Positions 22,543 to 32,430 of a DNA stretch of 40,261 bases are shown here, piece by piece. The position numbers were made by a program, and so were the translations under genes. Below the pieces are notes generated by a model, which was not told the origin of the DNA, ran no database searches, and worked only from the letters and a program-made list of their open reading frames with translations. The first letter of the stretch is position 1. Each line of letters begins with the position of its first letter. The stretch is from Pilaira anomala (lineage: Eukaryota > Mucoromycota > Mucoromycetes > Mucorales > Mucoraceae). Location: NCBI GenBank assembly GCA_025716855.1, contig JAIXMQ010000127.1, forward strand, positions 1-40,261, given 5' to 3'.

Positions 22543-23537
22543 ATGGTATCATACATGAAGAAATCATTCAACTCAATTACAGGGTACGGCGAATCTGATC
22601 TTCTCCCACCTGCTGAATATATAGCTACCACTCCAATCCATGAAGACTCTGATACAGACGACTGTACTGGTTGTTTAGATCCATGTGCAAATCATAAAGA
22701 GTACCCCTCTTATTTAAAAATCGAAAAAGACCGTCCTGTACTTGGCACTGTGAAGCCCTATGGAAGACATATAATTATCGCAACAGGCGCTACAGATTGG
22801 GCCAAGAAGATTGAAAAGGAACCGAATACATTTGCCCATAGTCTTTCCAACGCACAACACAATGTATCCCACCCAAGTCCCTGCAAGAACCTAGTGACTA
22901 ATTCTTCATTAGACTCTGTATACTCTACATCTCCTGGCGCTTGCGATGTTATGATATTACCTGATAACATCATTGTTTCCAATGTCACTTCAGAAAAAGC
23001 AGATGATTTCTATAATCTGTTTTTGCAGACTCCATTACCAACAGAACCAATGGATATTGAACTCAAAATGAAAGATAGCCGTTTAGGTAAGATGGAAATT
23101 TACAGGAATCCATACAAGAACTTATTGCTCTTATGCTCGCACCGAAAGAGAGATAAGCGATGTGGTGTTACTGCCCCTATTTTAGCTCAAGAGTTTGATC
23201 ATATATTAAGAGAAAAGGATCTTAGTGAACAAGACGCTGCTGTTATCATGGTTAGTCATATAGGAGGTAAGAGCTTAATAACAGCTGATTCATTTTATTT
23301 ATTTTAAAAAAAAAAAAAACTAACATGAAAAAAAAAGGTCATAAAATTGCAGGAAATGTTATTTGTTACATAAATGAAGGTACAAAAGGTATTTGGTACG
23401 GTAGAGTGAAAGCATGTCATGTTCGTATCATTGTGGAAGAAACAATTATCAATGAAAAAATAGTTAAAGATATTTATCGTGGTTCAATGGATAATAGTTT
23501 TCAAAAGCAAGAAAAGAAATCATTTTTAAAATGGTAG
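22543..23537 (+). CDS. Apd1/sucrase-ferredoxin-like [2Fe-2S] protein, paralogue 2
   Basis: Second copy of the same family, 307 aa, exons 22543-23266 and 23338-23537. The two proteins align end to end (LLPPAEY against LLPPKEY; PYGRHIIIATG; ILPDNIIVSNVTSEKADDFYNLF), so this is a tandem duplication. Iron-sulphur ligand motifs are intact: CTGCLDPC near the N-terminus, CSHRKRDKRC (CX8C) and HIGGHKIAGNVI (HX3H). Paralogue 1 has CHC after WYGRVKT, but here the equivalent is CHV. The intron is at the identical codon and phase. Its acceptor is preceded by a run of A rather than pyrimidines. Function is inferred to be a redox or iron-sulphur role in the cytosol. Confidence 0.92.
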
Positions 23538-24588
23538 AAAATTATAAATTTAGACTAAATAATAAAAAGACCTGATTCCTTGTAAAATTTGACAAAAATT
23601 GTGCACAGTTAAAAAAAAAACCCCCCCTATTTTTGCCTGAAGAATAGACTATTCAGTTTGTCCATTCTGATATTGTCGAGTGGTAGGCTGTAGAATCTAA
23701 TAATTTTTATAATAATAGCAGGTGTGTCTATTGATTGTTTTGATATTTATTTCATGAATGTATGTACAACATCGATGAAAGGTGTCATATATATAAAAAC
23801 CATATCCAGTCGTTTTTAACATTTATTAGAGAAAATATTCCATGATTGAACTTTATAATTAAGAATACTTCAATAGAGATTTATACAAAATAATTTTCTT
23901 ATATCTATCCCAATAGAAACTATTGTCAGTGCATGATGTAAAGTATCAAATAGATTGCCATCAAAGTTCTGCTTTTCAATTACATTCTCGTTTTTCGTCG
24001 TCACCTGTATGTACTGACAGAACTATAGGCTTGCAAGATCAAATAGCATAAATTTGTTGGCGCTGTACCAAACCAACCACTGGTATTTAGATGTGGATGC
24101 ATCTGTCAAGGTTTCTTGAAATATCAGAGTTTGTGATTCATTCAGAGATAGATTAAACGTCACCCTTTGGATTTTTTTCAAAAATCAGAAATGTACATAC
24201 ATGTGTATGTAACCTGCTGTGCTTTTTGAGTGACACGAGAATCTTATTTTTCAACTTGATGAGAATACAAGAAAGAGTTGATATACAACTTTTAGTAATA
24301 TATATTTACTGATAATAGTATCGATACAAGTTTAGCTATCTTGTGTTGAGATAAAAAATGACTATTTCTAACAAAAATACATTATACATCTATCAATAAA
24401 TGATATTATTTTTTATTTTTATTTGCGTCGAATATCACACACAATGCAAAAAAAAAAAAGAAAAAAAAAAGTCCGCAAAAATTACAGGTATAAAAATAAC
24501 AAAAGGGGCCGCGCATTCCTATTTCTTTTCTGTTCGTATCTTTTTTTTTTTTCTCGTTTTGGGGGGAAAAAAAGAGAAGAGAGATAAA
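23538..24588. other. Spacer, no gene recognised
   Basis: About 1 kb with A+T-rich sequence, an A/C run near 23611-23627 and a near-palindromic TACATACATGTGTATGTA stretch near 24193-24211. A-runs and a T-run at 24446-24552 precede the next gene. No supported coding sequence. Confidence 0.6.
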
Positions 24589-25623
24589 ATGGTTGCACAT
24601 CCAGCAGTAGTTGCAGCATTTGCAGCTGTAAGTGTTGCATTAATAAGTTGGAAGATTTATGAAGAATATCAAGAACGAAAAATGTACGAACAGTATCAAA
24701 GACACCGTGCCCGTTATGAGCAAGAGTTTAGTTATGAACAACAATTTAATCGTTTTCATCGTAATAATAATGACTTTGACTTTGATGATGACCATGAAGA
24801 AAGTTCAAGTAGTCAAATTAGACACAGGAAACCTTTTTCAGATACGACAGATACTGAAAATAAAAAGGTATATAATGCAGATATATACTGTAAAAATAGA
24901 AATGATTAATTTATATATGATAATATGTACTTTTTTTTTCTTTAGTCTCCTCCTGTAGTAGAAGAAGATTATGATCAATATGAATTATCTGATTTAGAAG
25001 CGACTATTGCAGAACGAAAAAGAAGACTAATGGCAGAACAAGCATTTCTTGACCAAGAAGAAGAAAATCTTCGAAATCGTAGAAATATGATCATGAGAAA
25101 CTCGGCCGATGTTATTCCTTTGAGTAACTCAAGTTCCATAAGTAGTAGCAGTAGCAGCAGCAGTAGCAGCAATAGTGATAGTGAAAATAATAGTCGTAAT
25201 TTACAAAGTCATATGGCCAACTTTGATCCTTTTGTCGACCAATTTCAAGAAAATGCTAGTGAAGTCAGTAACATTGCCAGTACTAAAAATAATAATACTA
25301 CCGAAAATAGTATTCATGAAGAAAATAATAGCGATAGTACAGAGACAATTCAAGCTAAAAATAATCAATCCCAATCATCATTGAATAACAGTACTGAATT
25401 ATACTATCCCTCTGCAAGTCTTCTTTCACCTACTGTCTCGGCTACTACTTCTGTCTCAGGAGAAAACTTGAATTCTAATGTGAATCGTATTTCTGATTCA
25501 GAGGAAAGTTGGGATGCTGTTAGCGAATTGGAATGGGATGCTCCATCTTCTGCAAATGAATCAGACGATGAATTTAGATCACATATTAGTAGTGCTGCAA
25601 GTCTCTGGGATGATGATGCTTAA
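24589..25623 (+). CDS. Unrecognised membrane-anchored, Ser/acidic-rich protein
   Basis: Family not recognised. Exons 24589-24867 and 24946-25623 (phase 0 intron), 318 aa. Seen: an N-terminal hydrophobic segment (HPAVVAAFAAVSVALISW, about residues 4-21) without a clear cleavage site, so probably a signal anchor. It is followed by a Tyr/Glu/Arg-rich helical stretch (EEYQERKMYEQYQRHRARYE), an acidic FDFDDDHEE block, a second predicted coiled coil (about 112-145, DLEATIAERKRRLMAEQ) and a polySer run at about 160-175. A long Asn/Ser/Thr-rich linker and a conserved-looking acidic end with EESWDAVSELEWDAP and SLWDDDA complete it. The start is the first ATG after a T/G-rich leader. The layout suggests a tail facing the cytosol from an organelle membrane; function is unknown. 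Confidence 0.8.
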
Positions 25624-26663
25624 ATTCGTTTTTAAACTATCATATGTTTACAAATCTTGTTCTCCCTTCTCTTCCCCCCCCCTTTTTTTTTCTCACATCA
25701 AATTATTAATAACCAATAAAATAAACATATGAAAAAAAAAAGGATCCCCTTTTTTGATTAATTACTTTGCCATCAAAAATATTATGCCAAGTTCAAAAGC
25801 TTTGTTGAAGTTTAAATTTATAGTATCAAGAAAATCCAGGTTTTACCCCATGCATTTTGGTTGTCATATGAGGAGAGTTGTCAGCGACATATGACTCACT
25901 TCTCTTGTAATCTGCGTCCAAACAAGGAGCAAAGTAAACAAACAATTTGATAATTGGCTATTTTTTTTTTTTTTTTTTACAAAGACGTAATCGAATTTAA
26001 TATGTCTTGAACAGTAATAGATAAATGAACATCTTTATTGAAATAACAACATTTTTAGTAATTATCAAGATGTTAATTTAGCCTTGATTATTTATGTATG
26101 TATCAATAGCTACACATACGATAAACCTAAATTAAAAGAGTTTTTTTTTTAAACCTTTGTTTGTATAATATATTGTTGTCAAATTCAATAGTTTTTTGAC
26201 TGACTATCTGTCAATAAAAGGAAAAGTTATGAATCAAGTTCTTATTTACAAAAGTTAGGTCATAGCTTATTCCCAATGTATTACTGTAAATCTGGATAGA
26301 ATTCAATATCTAATTCGAAAACAGGTTTCAATTTCATCTCCTGATCCCACTTCTACGTAATTGTCGTACTAACTAAACTTTATCGGGTTATGCCTAACTT
26401 CTAAGATTTGATTAGTTCTTTAACGCAAATCGAGAGACTATTTTGCTAATTCTGTTTAATATGCTACGAGCTAAAAAGTAACTTTTGTATGTATTGCTCA
26501 ATAGTTATAAATCAATCCTCAAATAGTCTGTAGGAGCGTAAAATACATATCACTTGTAAAAAAAAAAAAAAAAAAAAAAATCACCGATACGTATAAAGCC
26601 TTTTTTTTAACGAATAGAATACAAAAGTAATTATTCTTTTTCATTCTAGAATATCAAAAAGAT
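25624..26663. other. Spacer, no gene recognised
   Basis: About 1 kb, A+T-rich, with homopolymer runs (C8 near 25675, T near 25961-25978, A22 near 26559-26580). It holds the terminator side of the membrane protein gene and the former promoter of the alcohol dehydrogenase pseudogene. No coding sequence supported. Confidence 0.6.
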
Positions 26664-27748
26664 ATGTCTATTGTGATTAATCAGTTTGCATCTACAGATC
26701 GGTGTGGTGAATTCAAATCAATATCTACCACCATAAAAGCTTTAAGCTATCATGAGATTTTAATAAAAATCTTGGCATGTGGAGTTTGCTATGTTGACTG
26801 CAGCTATATGGGCCGTAATGGTGACGTTCTTGGTCACGAACCCGTAGGTAGAGTAGTAAAAAAGGGGTCTAGCGTAGAAAGATTGAATGTGGGAGATATA
26901 GTCGGTACTAGCTTTTTAAAATTCGTTTGTTTGGATTGCCGCGAATGTAATTCTGGACGATGCGATATGTCATCAACGTATCTTGTTTCCAAAAGGTAAT
27001 ATGAATGCGTTTGCTGATCATCAAGTGTGTGATAGTCGGTTTGAATACAAGATACCAGAAGGAATGAAACCCAAGTTTGCTGGCCCACTCTTTTGCTCTG
27101 GTGTGGCTGTATTTAATGCATTGTATTATTCTAAAGTTCCCCCTACTGATCGAGTGGCAGTGATTGGTATCGGTAAGTTAAATATAAACATTAAGGTAAT
27201 ATCTTTCGGTTTTGACTTTTTTTTTTACAGGGAGATTTTTTTTTTTTTTTTTTTTTTTTTACAGAAACATTGCTTAGGACAACTTACGATACAGTTCTGT
27301 CATGCATGGGGAGTTCATTGTACAGTTATATCACAAAATGCCTATTAGAAACAAGAAGAAATAGGTTTCGTGGTACATGATTTCTTGGCATCAAAAGATT
27401 TGACACCTGAATATATCGATACATTAAAAAAGTATGATATAATTATAAATACAGTATCAACCAGCCTAGTGGATTGGGATTTATACCTCGCTTTGTTGAA
27501 GCGTAATGGTTTTTTATTTAATTGGTGCTCCAAATGATGCTATTATCAAAATCGAAAATTCGTTTGAGTTTTCAGCTGACCAGAAATCCATCAAGGGATC
27601 ACATGTCGGTGGTCGTTATGCGATTGAACTCATGCTAGAGTTTGCGAAACGACATAATATTAAGCCGACAATTGAGGAATATCCTCTCGATCTGGATGGT
27701 TTACATGCCGCCATTGCTTGTAGTGAAAAAAATCAAGCTTGGTATTAA
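26664..27748 (+). pseudogene. Decayed zinc-dependent alcohol dehydrogenase (MDR family)
   Basis: Clear medium-chain dehydrogenase. Seen in order: CGVCYVD (catalytic-zinc Cys), LGHEPVGRV, the structural-zinc region CLDCRECNSGRC, PEGMKPKFAGPLFCSGVAVFNAL, the Rossmann start RVAVIGIG, then LGQLTIQFCHAWG, and FYLIGAPND and YPLDLDGLHAA near the end. It is broken in several places. There is a frame change at about 26975-26995, between MSSTY and FPKGNMN. The intron after VIGIG lacks an acceptor that restores LGQLTIQF in frame. An in-frame TAG lies at about 27346, and a second frame change lies in the T-run near 27509-27516. Two T-runs (27221-27260) fill the broken intron. Intact neighbours argue against general sequencing error. 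It probably once reduced aldehydes of the cinnamyl/YahK type. Confidence 0.85.
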
Positions 27749-28158
27749 GCAGTTCTGGTTACTAAAGAGAAATGAAAGTTTTTAAAGAGTTTTAATACTT
27801 GCGTTTAATGTATAAATATACAATTTATATACTTTTGTAAAACAATTAAACATATATGTATGTAAAATACCTTTGAAAACAAGCTGTTATATCTATCTCG
27901 TAATAAATTCAATTAAAATAAACAATTTAGATACACCTTCTCTAATATATTATGTTAAATATTACGATATTTATGCAACAGTAGATGAAAAAGACGAATT
28001 GAAGGACCTTCAAATCCTAATTGCCCATCCTGCTGTTTTACACCAACAGTCACAAACAAAACGTCATCGAACGCGTATTTTGTTTGTTAAAATTATGGTA
28101 ATTTGATTTTATATTTTACTTTATTACCTTTCTTCAAACGTATTCTAATTACTACAAA
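27749..28158. promoter_or_regulatory. Upstream region of the proteasome beta-7 gene
   Basis: 410 bp between the pseudogene and PRE4. No yeast-type proteasome element GGTGGCAAA was seen. A 77-codon open frame at 27873-28106 has no recognised homology and no splice route into PRE4. Confidence 0.45.
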
Positions 28159-29193
28159 ATGCAACATCATCCTGCTTCCTGGGGAAAAGCCCGTCCTGAA
28201 CATGGTGATGAATACAACACTGTACCTCTCTATCAAAACCTTCCACAAAACTTGACTGAGTCTGCTTATGGACCTATGACAAGAACTCAGTAAGTGTCCT
28301 GAAATCTTTCTCTGTTGTTGTTACTTTCGACTAACTAATACATTTAATAGAACTCCTTTGGTTACAGGTACCTCTATTCTCGCTTTCAAATATAGAGATG
28401 GTATCATGATGGCAGCGGATATGCTTGGTAAATTATTTCAAAGAAGAATGATTTAAGTACTTTAGAAAACTAATTTCAATCATTATAGGTTCATATGGAT
28501 CTTTATCTCGTTTCCGTGATATCAAAAGATTGACTCCTGTTGGCAACAGTACCGTTGTTGGTGCCTCTGGTGATATTTCTGATTATCAATATATTCAACA
28601 TCTTTTGGATTCCCTCATGTAATTTAATAGACACTGTAAAGAATCGTATCTTATCGCTACTAACATGTGCATTTATAGGGTAAAGGAACACTGTGCTGAT
28701 GATGGTCATGTTTTAGGTACCCCACATATTTATGAATACTTGTGGAGAGTTATGTATAACAGAAGATCCAAGTTCAATCCTCTTTGGAATTCTTTAGTTG
28801 TTGGTGGTATTGAGAAGGGTGAAAAGTAAGTGTTGATGTCTATACATATAAAGTTACAATGGTGTACTAAGACAGGGTTATATTAGGTTCCTCGGTTATG
28901 TCGATTTAAGAGGTACTACCTATCAATCAACCACAATTGCCACTGGATTTGGTGCACATTTAGCACAACCTATTTTGAGAAAGAGAGTTGAAGGTAGAGA
29001 AAATGATTTAACAGAAGAGGAAGCTGTCGAAATTATGAACGATTGTTTGCGTGTCTTGTTTTACAGAGATGCTAGATCCATGAATAAGTTCCAAAGAGCA
29101 AAGATTACTGAAAGCGGTATTGAAGTTACCGAACCTTATTCTTTGGAAACTGAATGGGGTTTTGCTGAAAAGATTAGTGGTTATGGTGCTTAA
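28159..29193 (+). CDS. PRE4: 20S proteasome subunit beta-7 (Pre4/PSMB4)
   Basis: Non-catalytic beta subunit of the 20S proteasome core. Exons 28159-28289, 28351-28427, 28489-28618, 28679-28825, 28887-29193; phases close, 263 aa. Seen: a propeptide of about 44 residues, then TPLVTGTSILAFKYRDGIMM and AADMLGSYGSLSRF. VGASGDISDYQYIQ, LWRVMYNRRSKFNPLWN and FLGYVDLRGTTYQS follow, all strong Pre4/PSMB4 signatures. The GTTT active-site threonine of catalytic subunits is absent, as expected for beta-7. Four short introns of about 50-60 nt are present. It converges on the aldo-keto reductase with only 86 bp between stop codons, so the 3' ends probably overlap. Confidence 0.96.
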
Positions 29194-29279
29194 AAAAAAA
29201 ACGTTATTTTTTTTTTAATAAAAGAAAAAAAAAAGATAAAAAAAAAAAATAAGAAGGAAAAAAAACGACTTTTTAAAAT

Positions 29280-30479
29280 TTATTTCAAATTTTCAGGTTT
29301 AGCTAATTCGATATCAGTAGGACTCTTCCAAGAAAAGTTCTTTACGGGTTTAAATAATTCTTCGATTTGAGCATATACTTTGTTTTCTGTCTCAGTGTTC
29401 TCACGTTCCTTTGTATCTTTTAAGGCACGGACAGCATCTTGAACTTCAGACTTTCTGGCAAGACCAAGAACAGTAGAATCTAAGCCAAAAGTCTCTTTAC
29501 CTTGGAAGGAGAAACGGTTAGCTAAAGTGGCTATGCTAAGGTTGTTTTCGGCAGCAATTTTGGCAGCTTTATCAGCAGCCTCACGAATGCCACTATGGGC
29601 GGGGTGCCATTCTGGAGTAGCTTCGTCACGTAAGAGAGCCATACAGAGAGGAGAGGCATTCATAATGTATTTAACACCAGCAGCTCTAAATTTGGGGGCA
29701 TAGTCAGCTAAAGAAGTGTTTTGAAGAGTATAATGGGCATAAGAAAGAACGATATCAAGAGGTTGACCCTTAGCATGTTGATATTCAGCAACCTTTAATA
29801 AAGCATCAAGGGGATAAGCTATAAACAGATGATTCAATCAGCTCATATTTGGTATAAATTGATTTTAATTTACCTGAACAACCAACGTATTTAATCTTTC
29901 CTTGAGACTTTAAATCAAACAATGCCTCTAAGGCTTGACCTTTACCGACAACATCTTCAAAGTTTACAAACTCAACATCATGGCAATAGACAACATCAAG
30001 ATAGTCGGTATGTAATCTCTTCATACTTTCAGCCACACTTTCGTATGTCTTTTTGGCACTGTAATCCATTTCATAAATTGTCTTACCATAACGACCCATC
30101 TTGGTAGCAAGATAGTAGTTTTCTCTAGGATACTTGTCGCGAATTTGGAGTAAAGCGTCGCCTAATAAAAACTCACTTTTACCATAATAAGGGGAAGTAT
30201 CGAAAGAGTTGATTCCTATTTCAGCTTGTCAGTATAACACAATATTTACAATCAAGTATAAAAAAGTTAAATGTATAGCTTACCGGAATCGAGAGCTTCA
30301 GTACATGCGTCAACAATGTCGCTGAATTCAAAAGAATCGTAGAAACCAGAAAGTGCTCCACCACCGAAAGAAATTTCAGAGGGTTCAAAATTTTCTTGTG
30401 AGACAGGCTATTATTAAAATTTAGAATTTAAAAAACTTTGTATTGTGTACGTGTATGTTTTTTTTTTTACCTTGGACAT
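29280..30479 (-). CDS. Aldo-keto reductase, Ara2/L-galactose dehydrogenase-like
   Basis: NAD(P)-dependent oxidoreductase with an (alpha/beta)8 barrel. Exons on the minus strand: 30479-30471 (only MSK), 30407-30284, 30215-29874, 29818-29280; phases close, 337 aa. Seen: FGGGALSGFY near the N-terminus and the catalytic tetrad Asp50 and Tyr55 in FDTSPYYGKSE, Lys83 in LATKMGRY, His123 in VYCHDVEF. KIKYVGCSAYPLDAL and NRFSFQGKETFGLD, then VLGLARKSEV, are cofactor-binding regions. Closest recalled families are yeast Ara2 (D-arabinose dehydrogenase, erythroascorbate route) and plant L-galactose dehydrogenase; the substrate cannot be fixed by eye. The first exon is 9 nt, a micro-exon at the start codon. 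Upstream lies a pair of TTCAATCGCG sites. Confidence 0.93.
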
Positions 30480-30570
30480 GATTTAAATAAAGTAAGAGAG
30501 AAAGAGGAAAGTATCTCCTTGTGAACTTTTTATGTACAACTATAGATTGTGACCTTTTTCCTTTGATCAA

Positions 30571-30598
30571 TTCAATCGCGAATGGTAGTTCAATCGCG
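30571..30598. promoter_or_regulatory. Direct repeat of TTCAATCGCG upstream of the aldo-keto reductase
   Basis: TTCAATCGCG at 30571-30580 and again at 30589-30598, starts 18 bp apart, about 90-120 bp before the minus-strand ATG at 30479. On the gene's strand the word is CGCGATTGAA. Two exact 10-mers with CpG content stand out in A/T-rich promoter DNA and may be a transcription factor site. Confidence 0.5.
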
Positions 30599-31041
30599 GG
30601 ATATTTTTTCGGCGATAAAAAGGAGTTATCTCCAATTTTTTAGCTGGGAAACTTTCTCGGGGCGCCACCCTGTAGGTTTCCTAAAAGTAATAATTAAAAT
30701 CACACGATTATAAAAGGGAGGTTGGTTTTACGTAATAATGAAGGGTTCAATCGTCACAGTCTTCATTTTAGCTGAAAATAATTACACTTAATTGCGTGCT
30801 GTGTAGATCGTATACACCAAGTGTAACGTGCTTAAATGTAACTGCGGATAGTTATCGATATAGAAACCATTTCATCTCTTTTCAGGCCAACTACTAGTAT
30901 ATTAAATCATTTTATCAATATGAGTTATTGCATGAAATGTAAGGATCAAATCACTCTTTTCTTTGGCTAAAACAAGAAGGGACTGAGTATCATTACTAAA
31001 ATAATGTTTGATAAAAAAAAAGAGCCTCTATATTATTATTA

Positions 31042-31113
<72 letters not shown>

Positions 31114-31164
31114 TAGGATATATATAAATATGTATAATTAAATGTGAATATAATATGTAACTAG
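30599..31164. other. Spacer with T69 run
   Basis: No gene seen. It contains the rest of the aldo-keto reductase upstream region and the 3' flank of the AIG1 GTPase gene. Confidence 0.6.
31044..31112. repeat. 69-nt uninterrupted T homopolymer
   Basis: The longest homopolymer in the window, T69 on the plus strand, located about 50 bp beyond the stop of the minus-strand AIG1 gene. In that orientation it is an A69 tract, which raises the possibility of a retro-inserted poly(A) tail or polymerase slippage. Assembly length may be unreliable. Confidence 0.9.
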
Positions 31165-31566
31165 TTATGCAGTGGGTACCCATCTGCCACCATTATCTGT
31201 AAGAATTGCATTGATTCTTGACTTTAGCGTTCTCATTTGATCTAAGTGATATTTGGAAGCTGCAAAGCAATCACACTGACCCTTCTTATTGAAAGAACAA
31301 TGAGGCGCTTTCGAACTAACGAATGCACATTTTGGTGGCATTTTTAAGTTGTATTTAGCTTGAATATCTGGAATTAAGGTTTCTATGATACTTTGTTTTT
31401 TACTGAGTATATTGGCAGGAAACTTAAGGTTTGGAAAATAATCGACGCGAGTAAATACGAGCATGACATGATCCCACCAATTGTTCTGATAAGGGAACTT
31501 TTGTTGCATCATAGAATTAAAATGTTCGAGAATAGACATGATACTAATATATATTCAATATACGCA

Positions 31567-31607
<41 letters not shown>

Positions 31608-32285
31608 AGAGTGAAAGAAAACTTACTTATGAGTAGGTGAATCACATTGAAAAACAAGTAAAAAAGAATCAATTCCAAGTCTAGTACCAACATCCAAAAT
31701 GTAATCTTGGAAACCAGATAAAAATTGTTCATCACGATTCATACTATCAGCAAAACCAGGTGTATCAGCTACCGTAATTACAGTCTCTGTTTGATCAATT
31801 GTCCAAATCCCGGTTCTTTCGGTAATACAATCCGTAACTGATTTAGCAGCCGCTTTTGCTTTAAATTCATCATATCCCAACATGAGGTTTAATAAACTCG
31901 ATTTACCAGCACCAGTTTTACCAAGTGGCAATACGACTAAATGTTGCATAGGATCTTCATCTGGTTCAGTAACAAACAATTGCTGTATGTCGCTGCTATC
32001 CGATGATAATAAGGGGTCAGTACCTAATATCTGTTGATAAGATGACAAAGTTTGTGAGAGCAATGATTTTTGAACTGGCTCGGAGCCACGTCGAATATGA
32101 TTTATTTCTTGAACTCGAGGGTGTTCTTCTAGTTCCCACATTGTCACTTGACGTTGTGGAAGATGGTATGGCTTTGGTAATGGGGCTTTGAAAGTATGTG
32201 CAGTTGAGTCTATTGTATGAACCAAGTTATTTTTTTCAGGGCTCTTATTATAAGAAGCTTGTTGATAGTGAGTATTATTGTTCAT
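31165..32285 (-). CDS. AIG1-type G-domain GTPase
   Basis: P-loop GTPase of the AIG1/GIMAP/Toc34 group. Exons on the minus strand: 32285-31627 and 31543-31165, 345 aa. Seen: a disordered N-terminus (about 1-110); LVVLPLGKTGAGKSSLL (G1, about 122-130); SVTDCITE with the probable G2 Thr near 151; VADTPGFADS (G3, about 174); LVFTRVDYF (G4 TRVD near 251-254); CAFVSSKAPHCSFNKKGQC with the G5-like SSKAP; C-terminal SRINAIL. No membrane segment is evident. The open frame continues past 32285 only through a non-ATG codon, so 32285 is taken as start. The intron contains a T35 run (A35 at 31570-31604 on the plus strand) near its donor side. AIG1 proteins are known in plant and animal immunity; here a membrane-trafficking or self-assembly role is only a guess. 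Confidence 0.9.
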
Positions 32286-32430
32286 ATTATTATTACTATT
32301 TACTGAAGACAATGGTAATTAACATGAAGAAAAAAAAACAAGAAAAAAAGAAATAAAAAAAAACGAATTGTATATTTGTTACACATAAATTAAATTATAA
32401 TATAATAATAAAAAAAAAATGAATTTATGA

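Noticed and set aside
27873..28106. 77-codon open frame before PRE4
   Set aside because: No recognised homology, poor start context and no acceptor that would join it to PRE4.
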